A DNA stretch of 64,000 bases, taken from NCBI GenBank assembly GCA_025943965.1, contig JAPCWD010000011.1:1-64000 (forward strand). Reading direction: 5' to 3'. This stretch comes from Synergistaceae bacterium DZ-S4. GTDB lineage: Bacteria > Synergistota > Synergistia > Synergistales > Synergistaceae. Every line of letters begins with the position of its first letter. Position 1 is the stretch's first letter. Shown here one piece after another: positions 43,401 to 52,971 of the stretch. The position numbers and the translations under genes are program-made. Under the pieces are notes generated by a model. The model made no database searches. It worked only from the letters and a program-made list of their open reading frames with translations, and had not been told where the DNA came from.

Positions 43401-44579
43401 TTGTCTGAAAGCAGACTGAAGACTTTTCTCGGCATCACCTCCGCCGCAGCGATATCAATGCTTGGTGTGGGGATCGTAGCTTCAGGCCTCCCGGCGAGGG
43501 TGATAACGCTTTCGGGGGGCGACGCCTCACTTGTAGGACTCCTTGCCTCCTGTTTCGCACTGCCGTATATATTCCTACAGGTCCCTTTCGGAAACCTTTC
43601 TGACCGTTATGGATTCAAGCCCTTCCTGCTCTTCGGTTATTTTCTTTCAGCCGTATCGGGCATAATATTTTATTTTGCAGGATCACCCATGCCGATATTT
43701 ATCGGCCGCGCGGTCCAGGGAGCGGGGGAGATACCCGTCTGGGCAACTGCTCCGGCTATAATCTCGATAGCATATCCGTGCAACAAAGGTAAGATGATAG
43801 GGATATACACAGCAGCCGTGTACATAATGCTTGCTGCAGGACCTCTCCTTGTTCCGAGCATGCCGGATCTTTTCGGTGAACGGGGCGGCTTCCTCTTTTT
43901 CAGCCTCCTCTGCTGTCTTGCGTTTATGATAATATTTTTTACGCAGAAAAACAGGAGACCCGGACCCGGCAGCAAGAAGGAATCACTTGAGATAAAAAAA
44001 GCCTTCTCCCTCCTTTCCGATATCCCCGTAAGGATCGTCCTGCTTGGAATATTCCTGTACGGATGCGGGCAGGGCCTTCTCTTCAGCATAGCTCCAGGCT
44101 GGCTTGTCACGGCAAGGCAGTACGGGGCAATGGACATAGGCATCCTCTTCTCCGCCTACTACCTCTTTATCGCAGGGGCACAATTCTTTTACGGGCCTCT
44201 TTCGGACAGGTTCGGCAGGGAGATATTCATGATGCTCGGACTTACCTGCTCCGCCCTTGCATGGGGGTTCTTTCCTTACACCGGCAAGCTCTCCGCAACG
44301 GTACTGCTGGGCATTTCAGCCGGATCCCTCGGCGGCTTTTTCGTCTCATCTATGGCGTTTTTGAATGAAAAGGCCCCCGACAGCCTGAAGGGTACGATAT
44401 CCGGCGCATACTACCTCTTCTGGGGCATGGGATACTTTCTGGGCCCGATAATGTGGGGAGTCTGCGGGGCGTTCTGGGGCATGGAGAAGAGCTTCTTCGC
44501 CTTCAGCGCCTTCCTCCTTATGACAGCGGCCGCCATCTGCCTGATCAGGCGCAAATATTCTCCTGCAAAGGCGACATGA
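43401..44579 (+). CDS. MFS transporter
   Basis: 392 residues, 12 hydrophobic segments. It has the MFS loop motif GNLSDRYGFKPFLLFG between TM2 and TM3 and its repeat GPLSDRFGREIFMMLG between TM8 and TM9, plus IGRAVQGAGEIPVWA in TM4. It resembles drug or sugar efflux MFS proteins; the substrate cannot be told. The start is TTG at 43401 with GGAGG upstream. An extended -10 box TGGTATAAC sits at 43347-43355. Confidence 0.88.
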   Translation: MSESRLKTFLGITSAAAISMLGVGIVASGLPARVITLSGGDASLVGLLASCFALPYIFLQVPFGNLSDRYGFKPFLLFGYFLSAVSGIIFYFAGSPMPIFIGRAVQGAGEIPVWATAPAIISIAYPCNKGKMIGIYTAAVYIMLAAGPLLVPSMPDLFGERGGFLFFSLLCCLAFMIIFFTQKNRRPGPGSKKESLEIKKAFSLLSDIPVRIVLLGIFLYGCGQGLLFSIAPGWLVTARQYGAMDIGILFSAYYLFIAGAQFFYGPLSDRFGREIFMMLGLTCSALAWGFFPYTGKLSATVLLGISAGSLGGFFVSSMAFLNEKAPDSLKGTISGAYYLFWGMGYFLGPIMWGVCGAFWGMEKSFFAFSAFLLMTAAAICLIRRKYSPAKAT

Positions 44580-44703
44580 CTTGCTTCAGCCTCTTCGGGA
44601 GAGCAGGGGAGAGGTGGACAAAGTGTCCGGAACGGTGTTACATTAGACTGGTCTTTAAGTTTGAGTCTGTGAGAAACTCCGTACAGATAAGGAGATGATC
44701 AAT

Positions 44704-45252
44704 TTGACCAAGATAGATAAAATACTTGACGCTATCAAAAACGATCTGCTGCCTCTTACAAAAAAGGGAGTGGAAGAGGGCAACCATGTATTCGGCGGAC
44801 TGGTCCTGGATGCCGCGAGCTTCAGGACCGTCATTGCCGGAACAAACAACAGACAGGGAAACCCGATCTTTCACGGTGAGATAGACACTATCCTTCGCTT
44901 CTTTTCAATGAAAGGCCATCCCGATCCTTCCGAATGCATTTTTGTGGCGAGCCATGACCCATGTTCAATGTGCATTTCCGCTATTGCATGGTCCGGTTTC
45001 AAAGAGATCTGGGTCCTTTTCGGATATGAGGATGTTGCTAAGGATTTTGAGATGCCAGTCGATCTTATGATGTACAGGGAAATCTTTGGGGTAGAGGGGG
45101 CAAAAGAGGAAAATGCCTTCTTCAGAAAGTACAGCATAAAGCGCGAATCGGAAAATGCTCCCGATGCCGATGCACTGAAGGTCAAGATAAGGGAGATAGC
45201 TGAAAGGTATGCATCCTTTGAGGTAAAGGACTTCGACTACCCCGGAATTTAG
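44704..45252 (+). CDS. Cytidine/deoxycytidylate deaminase-family protein
   Basis: 182 residues from TTG at 44704, where GGAG (44691-44694) is 9 nt upstream; the ATG at 44695 would abut that site. Zinc motif HGEID (HxE) and SHDPCSMCISAIAWSG (PCxxC) define a CDA-fold hydrolase. The C-terminal 80 residues have YEDVAKDFEMPVDLMMYREI and no clear match. It resembles guanine/tRNA-adenosine/nucleoside deaminase-like proteins of anaerobes. The exact base is unknown. Confidence 0.82.
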   Translation: MTKIDKILDAIKNDLLPLTKKGVEEGNHVFGGLVLDAASFRTVIAGTNNRQGNPIFHGEIDTILRFFSMKGHPDPSECIFVASHDPCSMCISAIAWSGFKEIWVLFGYEDVAKDFEMPVDLMMYREIFGVEGAKEENAFFRKYSIKRESENAPDADALKVKIREIAERYASFEVKDFDYPGI

Positions 45253-45284
45253 TTTTTCAAAGGGCCAGTTATTCTGGATCATTG

Positions 45285-45312
45285 AGGAAGGGCAGATGCC
45301 CTTCCTATTTTT
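45285..45312 (+). terminator. Intrinsic terminator of the deaminase gene
   Basis: AGGAAGGGCA and TGCCCTTCCT form a perfect 10-bp stem with a two-base loop, followed by ATTTTTG. Confidence 0.88.
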
Positions 45313-45317
45313 GTATC

Positions 45318-46289
45318 CTAGATAAGCTTCCGGGGGCGTCCCACTGTCTTTTTCTTCTCTCCTGTCAGTATTTCCTCAGCAAGGTCGGCAGCCCGTTCAT
45401 AGTACTGGCAGAGAGATTGTCTGAAGGGAAGATCTCCTTTCCAGAAGGGAAAATCGTTGATGATCTCGAGTGCCGCTATCCGTCTTTCCTTTTCTTCAAT
45501 ATTGTATTTGAATTCGGGGATCTCATCCCCATACCATTTTGGCCGGACCGAGGCCTCTGAAAAGGCCTCGGGCAGATCGGGAATGCCTGCAGGGATGTCC
45601 GGGTCGTTTTCAAAACCCCCGGTGATCATCATTGGCAGCTCCCCGTCCTCGCTGATCTCCTCCCTTTCGCAGTTATCCTCTTCATTTTCACCGGATGACT
45701 CAAGCGTAAGAAGGTTTATCAGCGTTTCACGGTTGGCCCCTCTCAGTTTCAGAAGAAGAAAGGGGTCATCGTCAAAGACCTCGGCAAGCAGCAAAAGCAC
45801 AGCGATTATATGCTTGCACGGGACCGCGTCGTCCGGGCAGCTGCATTTGTAGCGGCGCAGGTCGGTTTTGTTGGGGAATAGTCCCATCCCGGCTTCCCTG
45901 AACACCTTCTCCATTTCCTCCGGCATCTCTCCAGCCAGAAGCCTTGCCGCAAAGGACGACCTCTCCCTGAAACGGAAGAGGAGAAGCGCCTTGGCTTCAT
46001 CCGAGAGGGTTTCGAAACCAAGCCTTATCTGGTACGGCTTCTTTCTGGTCCCCTGTACAGATGCGGTAACGAGGCCCGGTTCTATTTCGATATCTACGAC
46101 CTGTCCCCGTCTGGCATAGCTCCGCCCTCTTGAGAGCCGTGCAGCGTCTATGCTGCTCTCAAGTATTTCCATCCAGCGCAACGACCACCAGTTGGAACCG
46201 TGAAAGCGCCCCCTGTTAACGCGGGATTTTATTCCGCCCTTTGTACTGAGTGGTTTTGTGTATGTCCAGGAAGTCCTTCTTCTGTACAT
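45318..46289 (-). CDS. SWIM zinc-finger protein paired with SNF2 helicase
   Basis: 323 residues. The SWIM motif is YKCSCPDDAVPCKHIIAVLL (CxCx..CxH, near residues 147-160). The N-terminus FHGSNWWSLRWMEILESS with GRSYARRGQVVDIEIEPG is typical of bacterial SWIM proteins next to SNF2 genes. The C-terminal half is acidic then basic (KKKTVGRPRKLI, an AT-hook-like tail). Likely binds nucleic acid or the helicase. Its ATG directly follows the SNF2 stop codon, so the two are made together. Confidence 0.85.
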   Translation of the reverse strand: MYRRRTSWTYTKPLSTKGGIKSRVNRGRFHGSNWWSLRWMEILESSIDAARLSRGRSYARRGQVVDIEIEPGLVTASVQGTRKKPYQIRLGFETLSDEAKALLLFRFRERSSFAARLLAGEMPEEMEKVFREAGMGLFPNKTDLRRYKCSCPDDAVPCKHIIAVLLLLAEVFDDDPFLLLKLRGANRETLINLLTLESSGENEEDNCEREEISEDGELPMMITGGFENDPDIPAGIPDLPEAFSEASVRPKWYGDEIPEFKYNIEEKERRIAALEIINDFPFWKGDLPFRQSLCQYYERAADLAEEILTGEKKKTVGRPRKLI

Positions 46290-49200
46290 CTAGCTTATGT
46301 CCTCCACTGCATCTCTGCTCAGCCTGAAAAGCTGCCTCAGTTCGCTGTCCGACATCTCTGTCAGCCAGTTCTCGCCTGCGGATACCACTGAATCGGCTAT
46401 CTCTTTCTTCGATTTGATCAACAGTTCTATCTTCTCTTCAAGAGTCCCTTTGCAGCAGAAATAGTGGACCAGGACCCTTTCTTTCTGTCCTATCCTGTAT
46501 GCCCTGTCCACTGCCTGCTGTTCGACTGCCGGATTCCACCACCTGTCAAACATGACCACGTGGTTTGCTCCTGTAAGATTGAGACCAGTCCCACCCGCTT
46601 TGAGAGAGAGTACGAAGAAGGGCGGAGCATCTTTAGAATCCTGGAACTTCCTGACCATTTCGTCCCTTTTTCCTCTCTCGACCCCTCCGTGCAGGAAGAG
46701 GGCCTCTCTTCCGAAAGTTTCCTGAAGATAATTTTTCAGCATAGCGCCCATTTCAGCATATTGTGTGAAGATCAAGGCCCTGTCTCCTACGCTCAGCATC
46801 TCCTCTGCGATCTCGGTCAGGCGGGCAAGTTTCCCCGAGCGTCCTGCTATCTGCGACCTGTCCTTAAGGTAGAGAGCAGGATGATCACATACCTGTTTCA
46901 GGGAGGTTATCGCGGCAAGAACAGCTCCCTTGCGTCTGATGCCGCTGCTTCCCTTCAGCCTCTCTTCAAGGTCGTCCAATACCGCTCCGTAGAGCGAGGC
47001 CTGCTCCCTGTTCAGCGAGCAGAAGACCTCTGTCTCGATTTTTTCGGGCAGGTCGGAAATTATTGATTTGTCCGTCTTCGATCTTCTCAGAATGAACGGT
47101 CCTGTTATCTTTTTTATCTTCTGGAGCGCGCCGGTCTCCCCGGCCTGTATCGGACGCATAAAATCCCTTACGAACCTTGTTTTGTTCGGCAGAAGGCCCG
47201 GCATCAGGAATTCCATTATGGACCACATGTCTCCAACGTGGTTTTCGACCGGGGTACCGGTAAGGGCGAAATGCCATTTCGCCCTTATTGAGCGGGCGGC
47301 CTTTGACTGCCTTGTTTCAGGATTTTTGATGTTCTGGGCTTCATCCAGGATCACTCCAGACCACTCTGTCCTGTTAAATGTATCATTGTCTCTGTGAAGG
47401 AGCGAATAGGAGGTAATAACGAGATCCGTTCCCTTCACCGACTCAGAGAACTTTTCACCCCTCTGCCTCCCGGTCCCGTGGTGTATCCGGACAGAGAGGT
47501 CAGGAACGAAATGTTCGGCTTCCCTTCGCCAGTTCTCTATGACTGAAGTGGGACATATGAGAAGGACCGGGTCTTTTTCTCCCTTCAGTATCCTTGTTTT
47601 CATGAGTGCCAGGGCCTGTACTGTCTTTCCAAGCCCCATGTCGTCCGCCAGGCATCCCCCAAGCCCCGTTTCCGCAAGCCACGACAGCCATGAAAGACCC
47701 TTTATCTGGTATGGCCTCAGTTCTCCTCGGAACCCCTCGGGCTGCGCTGTCTGCTCTATCTGTTCAACGCCGGTCAGGACAGACCTGACTGAATCAAGCC
47801 AGTCTGAGCCGGTAATAGCTGAAAGCGGAAGATCGCCCCTGCTCTCCCTGAAGGAAGAGATCAGGGCCTCTCTTCTGGATATTTTGCGAGGCAGCTTTTT
47901 GATCCCTTCCATTACCCTCTCAAGTTCGTCGCGGTAGATAAGGATCCATTTCCCTCTTATGTTCGCAAGGGGAGCCTTAAGCTTCCTCAGCATCGAGAGC
48001 TCGCCCTCCGTCAGTACATCATCCCCGACAGCGACGGACCAGTCGACGTCCATCAGGTCGCCAAGGTCCATCCCGCTTCCTGAAGAGAAGACAGAGCTTT
48101 CCCTTACGCTTCCCTTTACCGCAAGTTTAGGCCTGTCGGACGGGGAACCCCATGAAGAGGGGAACTGTATCTGTATCCCATGGTCGAGTATAGCCGGCAC
48201 ATTGTCGTGGAGGAACACGAGCAGTTCGTCAAACATCATGGTACAGGAAATGGGGGAGGGTCCGTTCAGGCTTCTTGCTATCGCCGGGACAGAGGAGGAT
48301 ATCTGCCCAAGCATTTGAAGCAGGTACCTTCTCGGATTGGCTCCTGAGGCACGAAACCACTTTCTTTCTGCAGGGCCCGGACTCCATACCTTTTCGGCGG
48401 CAACAGAAAGGGTAGGATCCATCGCAGACTGCAGATGCCATGAGAGGGTCCAGGTCCCCTCCCTCTCCCCGGACAAAGGTTCCTCAAGCCTCAGGAAAAG
48501 TCTCCATGGCTGGTTCGTGACCACCCTTACAGAATCGGTCCATTCCGCTATCTGAGATGAGACCTGGCTCATCTCGTCTTTCCATCTGTGGAGTGCGGAC
48601 CTCGGCCAGGCAAGTGACCGGAGCCATATATCGTGGGGGTTGGTCTGGTCGACCTGTCTTCCCCTTCTTCCCGGTGCTGCCTGGGCTTTCCGTACCATAT
48701 CCTCAAGGAAGGACTCCAGCATTGAGTCCGCGATCGCCTGCGGCCCCTCATTCGCCGGTCTCTCGCATGATAGTGAGAAGCTCATCAGAACAGGCGGGAG
48801 CGCGTTTACGAAGGCTGAGTATTCATCCTGGTATTTAGCCAGATGTAACGGCCTCCAGACGGAAAAATAGCTTTCGCCCGAAGACTCCATGCCCGGGAGG
48901 TATGTCCCCCTAATTACCATCATTGATGCATATTCCAGGCCCTTTAGGACATATTTTAGGTCGTTGCCCCACAAAAGACCCGGCACAGGCAGCCTCTCCC
49001 TGCCTTCCCTTATGATCCGGAAAAGCGCTGTCATCTCTTCGTGAGAGATCCGAAGAGCTTCTACAGAAAACCTCTCTGTCGTCAGTTCTCCGTCAATTTC
49101 AGGAAACTCGCCCAGAAGAGGTGAGGACGGCAAAGGGCATCCCCTTTGCGAAGGAAGATCAACATAAGCCACAACTGTTGATTCTGCAAGATTTTTCCTG

Positions 49201-49379
49201 CTGTGGCGTATGCCTGCCCTCTTCAGTGCATCGTTGACCGCAGCGCTTCCCGCGTCCCACGGTATTCTGGGTATCGCAGCGCGGGTCATTGGCTGCAGGT
49301 CAGGACCATTCGGCCCGAATGAGCTTTCCCCCCACACGAAAAAACTGTTGTCTGCAAAAAAAGAATGCAACACTATCAT
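46290..49379 (-). CDS. SNF2-family DEAD-like helicase (HepA type)
   Basis: 1029 residues. The N-terminal 500 residues match the bacterial SNF2-associated region. The ATPase core begins LRPYQIKGLSWLSWLAETGL with Walker A CLADDMGLGKTVQALAL (about residue 590), Walker B ILDEAQNIKNP and TGTPVENHVGDMWS. The helicase C half has IFTQYAEMGAML, LHGGVERGKRDEMV, LSLKAGGTGLNLTGANHVVM and DRAYRIGQKERV (motif VI). Remodels or translocates on nucleic acid. With the SWIM partner it forms a common bacterial pair of unsettled role (transcription recycling, repair or defence). It is 24 bp from the upstream kinase gene. Confidence 0.92.
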   Translation of the reverse strand: MIVLHSFFADNSFFVWGESSFGPNGPDLQPMTRAAIPRIPWDAGSAAVNDALKRAGIRHSRKNLAESTVVAYVDLPSQRGCPLPSSPLLGEFPEIDGELTTERFSVEALRISHEEMTALFRIIREGRERLPVPGLLWGNDLKYVLKGLEYASMMVIRGTYLPGMESSGESYFSVWRPLHLAKYQDEYSAFVNALPPVLMSFSLSCERPANEGPQAIADSMLESFLEDMVRKAQAAPGRRGRQVDQTNPHDIWLRSLAWPRSALHRWKDEMSQVSSQIAEWTDSVRVVTNQPWRLFLRLEEPLSGEREGTWTLSWHLQSAMDPTLSVAAEKVWSPGPAERKWFRASGANPRRYLLQMLGQISSSVPAIARSLNGPSPISCTMMFDELLVFLHDNVPAILDHGIQIQFPSSWGSPSDRPKLAVKGSVRESSVFSSGSGMDLGDLMDVDWSVAVGDDVLTEGELSMLRKLKAPLANIRGKWILIYRDELERVMEGIKKLPRKISRREALISSFRESRGDLPLSAITGSDWLDSVRSVLTGVEQIEQTAQPEGFRGELRPYQIKGLSWLSWLAETGLGGCLADDMGLGKTVQALALMKTRILKGEKDPVLLICPTSVIENWRREAEHFVPDLSVRIHHGTGRQRGEKFSESVKGTDLVITSYSLLHRDNDTFNRTEWSGVILDEAQNIKNPETRQSKAARSIRAKWHFALTGTPVENHVGDMWSIMEFLMPGLLPNKTRFVRDFMRPIQAGETGALQKIKKITGPFILRRSKTDKSIISDLPEKIETEVFCSLNREQASLYGAVLDDLEERLKGSSGIRRKGAVLAAITSLKQVCDHPALYLKDRSQIAGRSGKLARLTEIAEEMLSVGDRALIFTQYAEMGAMLKNYLQETFGREALFLHGGVERGKRDEMVRKFQDSKDAPPFFVLSLKAGGTGLNLTGANHVVMFDRWWNPAVEQQAVDRAYRIGQKERVLVHYFCCKGTLEEKIELLIKSKKEIADSVVSAGENWLTEMSDSELRQLFRLSRDAVEDIS

Positions 49380-49403
49380 TTTTCACACATACCGTACCAG
49401 TCT

Positions 49404-51044
49404 TTATTCAAAGCAGCTTCCGCCGATGAACTCCCGCAATATGGAAATATTCGGAACATCGTCTGAGGGTATTACCGGAACGAAACTTAGTATGGAAAGA
49501 AGCCTCTGTGCCTCACCGTAAGCGGGCGAATCCTCTTTCACGGAAGCTAGGAGGGGCTGTACGTAACCTTTTAGCACAGGGATCTCGTACGCAAGCGATG
49601 TGTTGAAGAGCGTATCGGCGTTCTCCTGGTACGGGAAGATGTGGCGGTGAGAGCCTCTTACCACTGAAGGCCACTGCATAAGGGTAGCCTCGGGAGAGTG
49701 CCCCCTGGTCCTGTAGTCGCGCAGCATGCGCCTGAGAAGGCGTGTATCTGTCGTTCCTATCCTGTTGTGCATGTCTATGGCAGCGCCGGTAAGGGGACAA
49801 ATGAATATCCTGTATTTATTGTCGGCAGAAACGCTCTCGGAGAGCTTTTCGTTCAGTCCGTGGATGCCCTCCATCACCAGTATCTGATCCTGGGTAAGTT
49901 TCATTCTGTATCCCTTTTTCCTCTCCCCTGAAGTGAAATCGAACTTAGGCACGTCAACTTCCCTGCCTTTGAGCAGAGCTTCGAGATGTTCGTTTATAAG
50001 GTCAATGTCAAGCGCTTCAAGGGCTTCAAAATCGAAATTGCCGTCGGCATCCCTCGGTGTCCTTGCTCTCTCTACAAAATAATTGTCCAGTTCGAGCGTG
50101 GCTGAATTTTTGCATGAGGCAAGGAGCTGTACTCGTATACGCCTTGACGAGGTCGTCTTACCTGAGCTTGAGGGGCCGGCGAGACAAAGCAGACGCACCT
50201 CGGGCCTGTCTGAAATGTACATGGATATCTCACTCAGTGTTTTTGTGTGGAGAGCCTCGCAGACCATTATGAAATCACGGGAATGACCATTCGCCACAAG
50301 GTGATGGATATTGTCCATCGTTGACACCTTGAGGTTGTCAAGCCACCTGGCATAGCCCTGGAAGAGGGAGAAGGTCTTCGCCGAGGTCTTGAAGAGCTGT
50401 GTCTTTGTCGGATCAGTGAAAGAAGGGCCTGATATGAAGATGCCCCCCTTATAGAGGTGCAGGTCGAATACAGGGACTATGGCGGCATTGTCAGCAAGTG
50501 CCGCCCCGAAAAAGTCGTATATGCCCTCGCATCTGTACAGGACAACAGGATCGTTGTTGACCCAGCGGAGGAGTCTCTCCTTGTCGATGTAACCCTGGGA
50601 GGACATGATAGCGCGAGCCTTATCCAGGGAGAGTTCCTCCCTCACCAGGCTTACTCCCTCCTTGACCATCCTTCGCATCTCTGCCAGTATGGCCTTTTTC
50701 TGTTTTTCGGTGACAGGGCCGTCAGGGCTGTCGTAGTAGTATGAATAATTCATCGACTGCCGAAGGTGCAGCCTTATGCCGCATACTCTTGTGGCCGCAG
50801 AGGTCAGCATGAAACTGATGGTTCGCAGGTAAACTTCCGAACCCTCTATGGTGTCGTATGTGATGAACTCAAGCCTGGAATCCATGTCGATCTCCCATGA
50901 GAGCGGGCGCTGGACTCTGTTCACCCTGCATGCCACGACCCTGTCCCTTCCGGGGAAATCAGTCCTTATAAGTACATCCCTCGCGGTCATAGGGAAATCG
51001 CTTTTGATCTCCTGCATGTCTTTGAAGCTTATAGTTAAGCTCAT
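49404..51044 (-). CDS. Uridine kinase-like nucleoside kinase with ThrRS-like N-terminal domain
   Basis: 546 residues. The N-terminal about 280 residues resemble the TGS/second additional domain of threonyl-tRNA synthetases (REDVLIR-like strand, YYDSPDGPVTEKQKKAILAE). The C-terminal kinase has Walker A LAGPSSSGKTTSSRR (about residue 290), ELDNYFVERARTPRD, FDFTSGERKKGYRM and LVMEGIHGLNEKLS. This fusion is a known 'nucleoside kinase' family in anaerobes. It probably phosphorylates uridine or cytidine in salvage. The role of the synthetase-like part is unknown. Confidence 0.85.
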   Translation of the reverse strand: MSLTISFKDMQEIKSDFPMTARDVLIRTDFPGRDRVVACRVNRVQRPLSWEIDMDSRLEFITYDTIEGSEVYLRTISFMLTSAATRVCGIRLHLRQSMNYSYYYDSPDGPVTEKQKKAILAEMRRMVKEGVSLVREELSLDKARAIMSSQGYIDKERLLRWVNNDPVVLYRCEGIYDFFGAALADNAAIVPVFDLHLYKGGIFISGPSFTDPTKTQLFKTSAKTFSLFQGYARWLDNLKVSTMDNIHHLVANGHSRDFIMVCEALHTKTLSEISMYISDRPEVRLLCLAGPSSSGKTTSSRRIRVQLLASCKNSATLELDNYFVERARTPRDADGNFDFEALEALDIDLINEHLEALLKGREVDVPKFDFTSGERKKGYRMKLTQDQILVMEGIHGLNEKLSESVSADNKYRIFICPLTGAAIDMHNRIGTTDTRLLRRMLRDYRTRGHSPEATLMQWPSVVRGSHRHIFPYQENADTLFNTSLAYEIPVLKGYVQPLLASVKEDSPAYGEAQRLLSILSFVPVIPSDDVPNISILREFIGGSCFE

Positions 51045-51233
51045 TCTTTATCCTCCCCGTACAGGTCATCCGGACACCGGGATCCGGTGAGCAGCTCATT
51101 AAATCTATATGTCAGGTTTTTAAAATAATTCCAGACACAAAACCTCATCTGAACATATTATCATAAAATCGCTGTTGTATACACCAAAAAAGTAATTTTT
51201 TAATGACGGGAAATATTCCGCCGATACTGCGAA

Positions 51234-51263
51234 GGGGGCAGGATGCTTATGCACCCGGCCCCC
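51234..51263 (-). terminator. Hairpin downstream of the cyclophilin gene
   Basis: GGGGGC (51234-51239) and GCCCCC (51258-51263) pair and an inner GGATGC/GCACCC segment continues the stem. There is no long T-run, so termination is probable rather than certain. Confidence 0.6.
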
Positions 51264-51299
51264 ATGAGATCGATCTTCTGACTTGGGTCCTGTTTCGGA

Positions 51300-51806
51300 C
51301 TAATTTACTGTCAGTTTCTCTATGACTACCTTTTTCAACGGGCGGTCCCTTGAATCCGTGGGGACTTTGCCTATCACTTCAACTACATCCATTCCCTCAG
51401 AGACATGCCCGAATATCGCGTGCTTGCCGTCAAGCCAGGGGCATGGGACGAGGGTAATGAAGAACTGCGATCCGCCTGTGTTCGGCCCCGCGTTAGCCAT
51501 AGACAGGATCCCGGGCCTGTCGTGCTTAAGCCCTTTGCCGAACTCATCAGGTATGTTGTAGCCTGGGCCCCCCATGCCTGTGCCCTGGGGGCAGCCTCCC
51601 TGGATCATGAAGTTATCTATCACACGATGGAAGATTATTCCGTCGTAGTAATTTTTTTCGATAAGATCCGTGAAATTCTTAACCGTGTTCGGCGCAAGAT
51701 CGTTGTAGAGTTCGATCTTGAAAGTACCCGCGGATGTTTCAAAAACTGCCGTCTGACGCTTTGGTGCTTCTTCCGCCGATGCGGGGCCTGCTGAAAATAT
51801 CTTCAT
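51300..51806 (-). CDS. Cyclophilin-type peptidyl-prolyl cis-trans isomerase
   Basis: 168 residues from ATG at 51806 with GGAGGA 7 nt upstream. It contains the active-site stretch IIFHRVIDNFMIQGGCPQGT, then GILSMANAGPNTGGSQFFIT and WLDGKHAIFGHVSEGMDVVE, with the Arg, Phe, Gln, Trp and His residues of cyclophilins. No signal peptide, so it acts in the cytoplasm on protein folding. Confidence 0.93.
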   Translation of the reverse strand: MKIFSAGPASAEEAPKRQTAVFETSAGTFKIELYNDLAPNTVKNFTDLIEKNYYDGIIFHRVIDNFMIQGGCPQGTGMGGPGYNIPDEFGKGLKHDRPGILSMANAGPNTGGSQFFITLVPCPWLDGKHAIFGHVSEGMDVVEVIGKVPTDSRDRPLKKVVIEKLTVN

Positions 51807-51954
51807 GCTTATTCCTCCAATGTCTTCTTTTGTCTGTTCCTGACCTGCAGATTCTAACATTTATACCTGTCCTCAGCCACTCTCCGAACCCTAAAAAGTG
51901 CGGCAGAGATCTGACCGTTGCTTTCAATATTTCCCGATCATCATCCAAATTTTT

Positions 51955-52848
51955 TTAAAATTTGATCCGCACCCTGTACTTTTTTATGAAGTCCGTGGGC
52001 AGATATGACATCTTCGCCTCCCGAAGCCCCGGGTCGTTCATGTCCTCTTCCCTGTTCACGACTGCCAGTTCAGGATGTTCCTGAAGCATGCGGCACATAA
52101 ATTCCTTGTTGATCACCTGGTATGCGGCTCCATATTCCAAGCTGGCCTTTTCGAAGTGTACGAGTATCGTATTGCAGGCAAGCTCGGCTATCGTGTAGGC
52201 TGCGACCTTCCCCGACACTTCGATGACTCCTCCAACGATACGCGGGATGCTCTCCCAGTTGCTCAGTATTCTTAATATGCCATGGTTTTCCTGAAGCAGA
52301 CCCTTGTCCGTGCATCCGTTATTGGCTTGGCACCATGCAAGCTGGAATTCCATGACTTCAGGAATTATCTCCTGTGTTATGGGCCTGAAAAGATAGTCGT
52401 AATTCCTGCGGAAATGGTTTACCCTGTTACGTTTCTTCATATACCTGTTGCCCGGAAGCATCGCCAGATCCCTTATGTCGTAAAGGTATTCCCAGCTTCC
52501 CCTCATATCTTCCGCTTCAAGCTTTTCTCCCAGCTGGTCCTTCCAAATTTCGAGAAGTTTTTCGGGCACGAGCCAGAATTCAGGCTCATTGCCGAATCTT
52601 TCTCTTATAACGTCGGCCCAGTCTGTTCTTTCCCAATTCCCCAGCGGTGCGAGGTCGTAGTCACGGGGAAAGGTCTGCCTGATCCAGAGCAGATCCTTGT
52701 CATCTTCCCTGGCTGTCCGGTATCCGTAGTCACAGGCCCATCCCCAAAGTATCGGAAAACTGTAGTCGGATGCTCTTTGGTTTGTGATCTTCCAGTAACG
52801 CTCAAAAAATGAGATGTCTTCAAGTTTTATGTCACTATATTGAAACAA
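51955..52848 (-). CDS. DUF2156 protein (phosphatidylglycerol lysyltransferase C-domain-like)
   Basis: 297 residues, soluble. It begins FQYSDIKLEDISFFERYWKI with SDYSFPILWGWACDYGY, then GNRYMKKRNRVNHFRRNYDY, VIEVSGKVAAYTIAEL and FEKASLEYGAAYQVINKEFM, all typical of DUF2156 with a tandem GNAT fold. Relatives transfer aminoacyl groups to lipids (MprF) or have unknown acceptors. The membrane part of MprF is missing, so the acceptor is uncertain. It diverges from the TPR gene. Confidence 0.82.
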   Translation of the reverse strand: MFQYSDIKLEDISFFERYWKITNQRASDYSFPILWGWACDYGYRTAREDDKDLLWIRQTFPRDYDLAPLGNWERTDWADVIRERFGNEPEFWLVPEKLLEIWKDQLGEKLEAEDMRGSWEYLYDIRDLAMLPGNRYMKKRNRVNHFRRNYDYLFRPITQEIIPEVMEFQLAWCQANNGCTDKGLLQENHGILRILSNWESIPRIVGGVIEVSGKVAAYTIAELACNTILVHFEKASLEYGAAYQVINKEFMCRMLQEHPELAVVNREEDMNDPGLREAKMSYLPTDFIKKYRVRIKF

Positions 52849-52929
52849 GGAACGATTCCCTCCGTTCTGCTTACGATTAAAGATTAAACCTCTTTCGCAC
52901 TTTTTGCCAATAGCAAAAGAACGTATATC

Positions 52930-52938
52930 TGCTACAAT
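52930..52938 (+). promoter_or_regulatory. Extended -10 promoter for the TPR-protein gene
   Basis: TGCTACAAT is an extended -10 box 33 bp before the start codon. The -35 (TAGCAA, 16 bp upstream) is weak. Confidence 0.4.
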
Positions 52939-52971
52939 TTTGTATCAGCATCAAATATTAAAAAGGGATCG

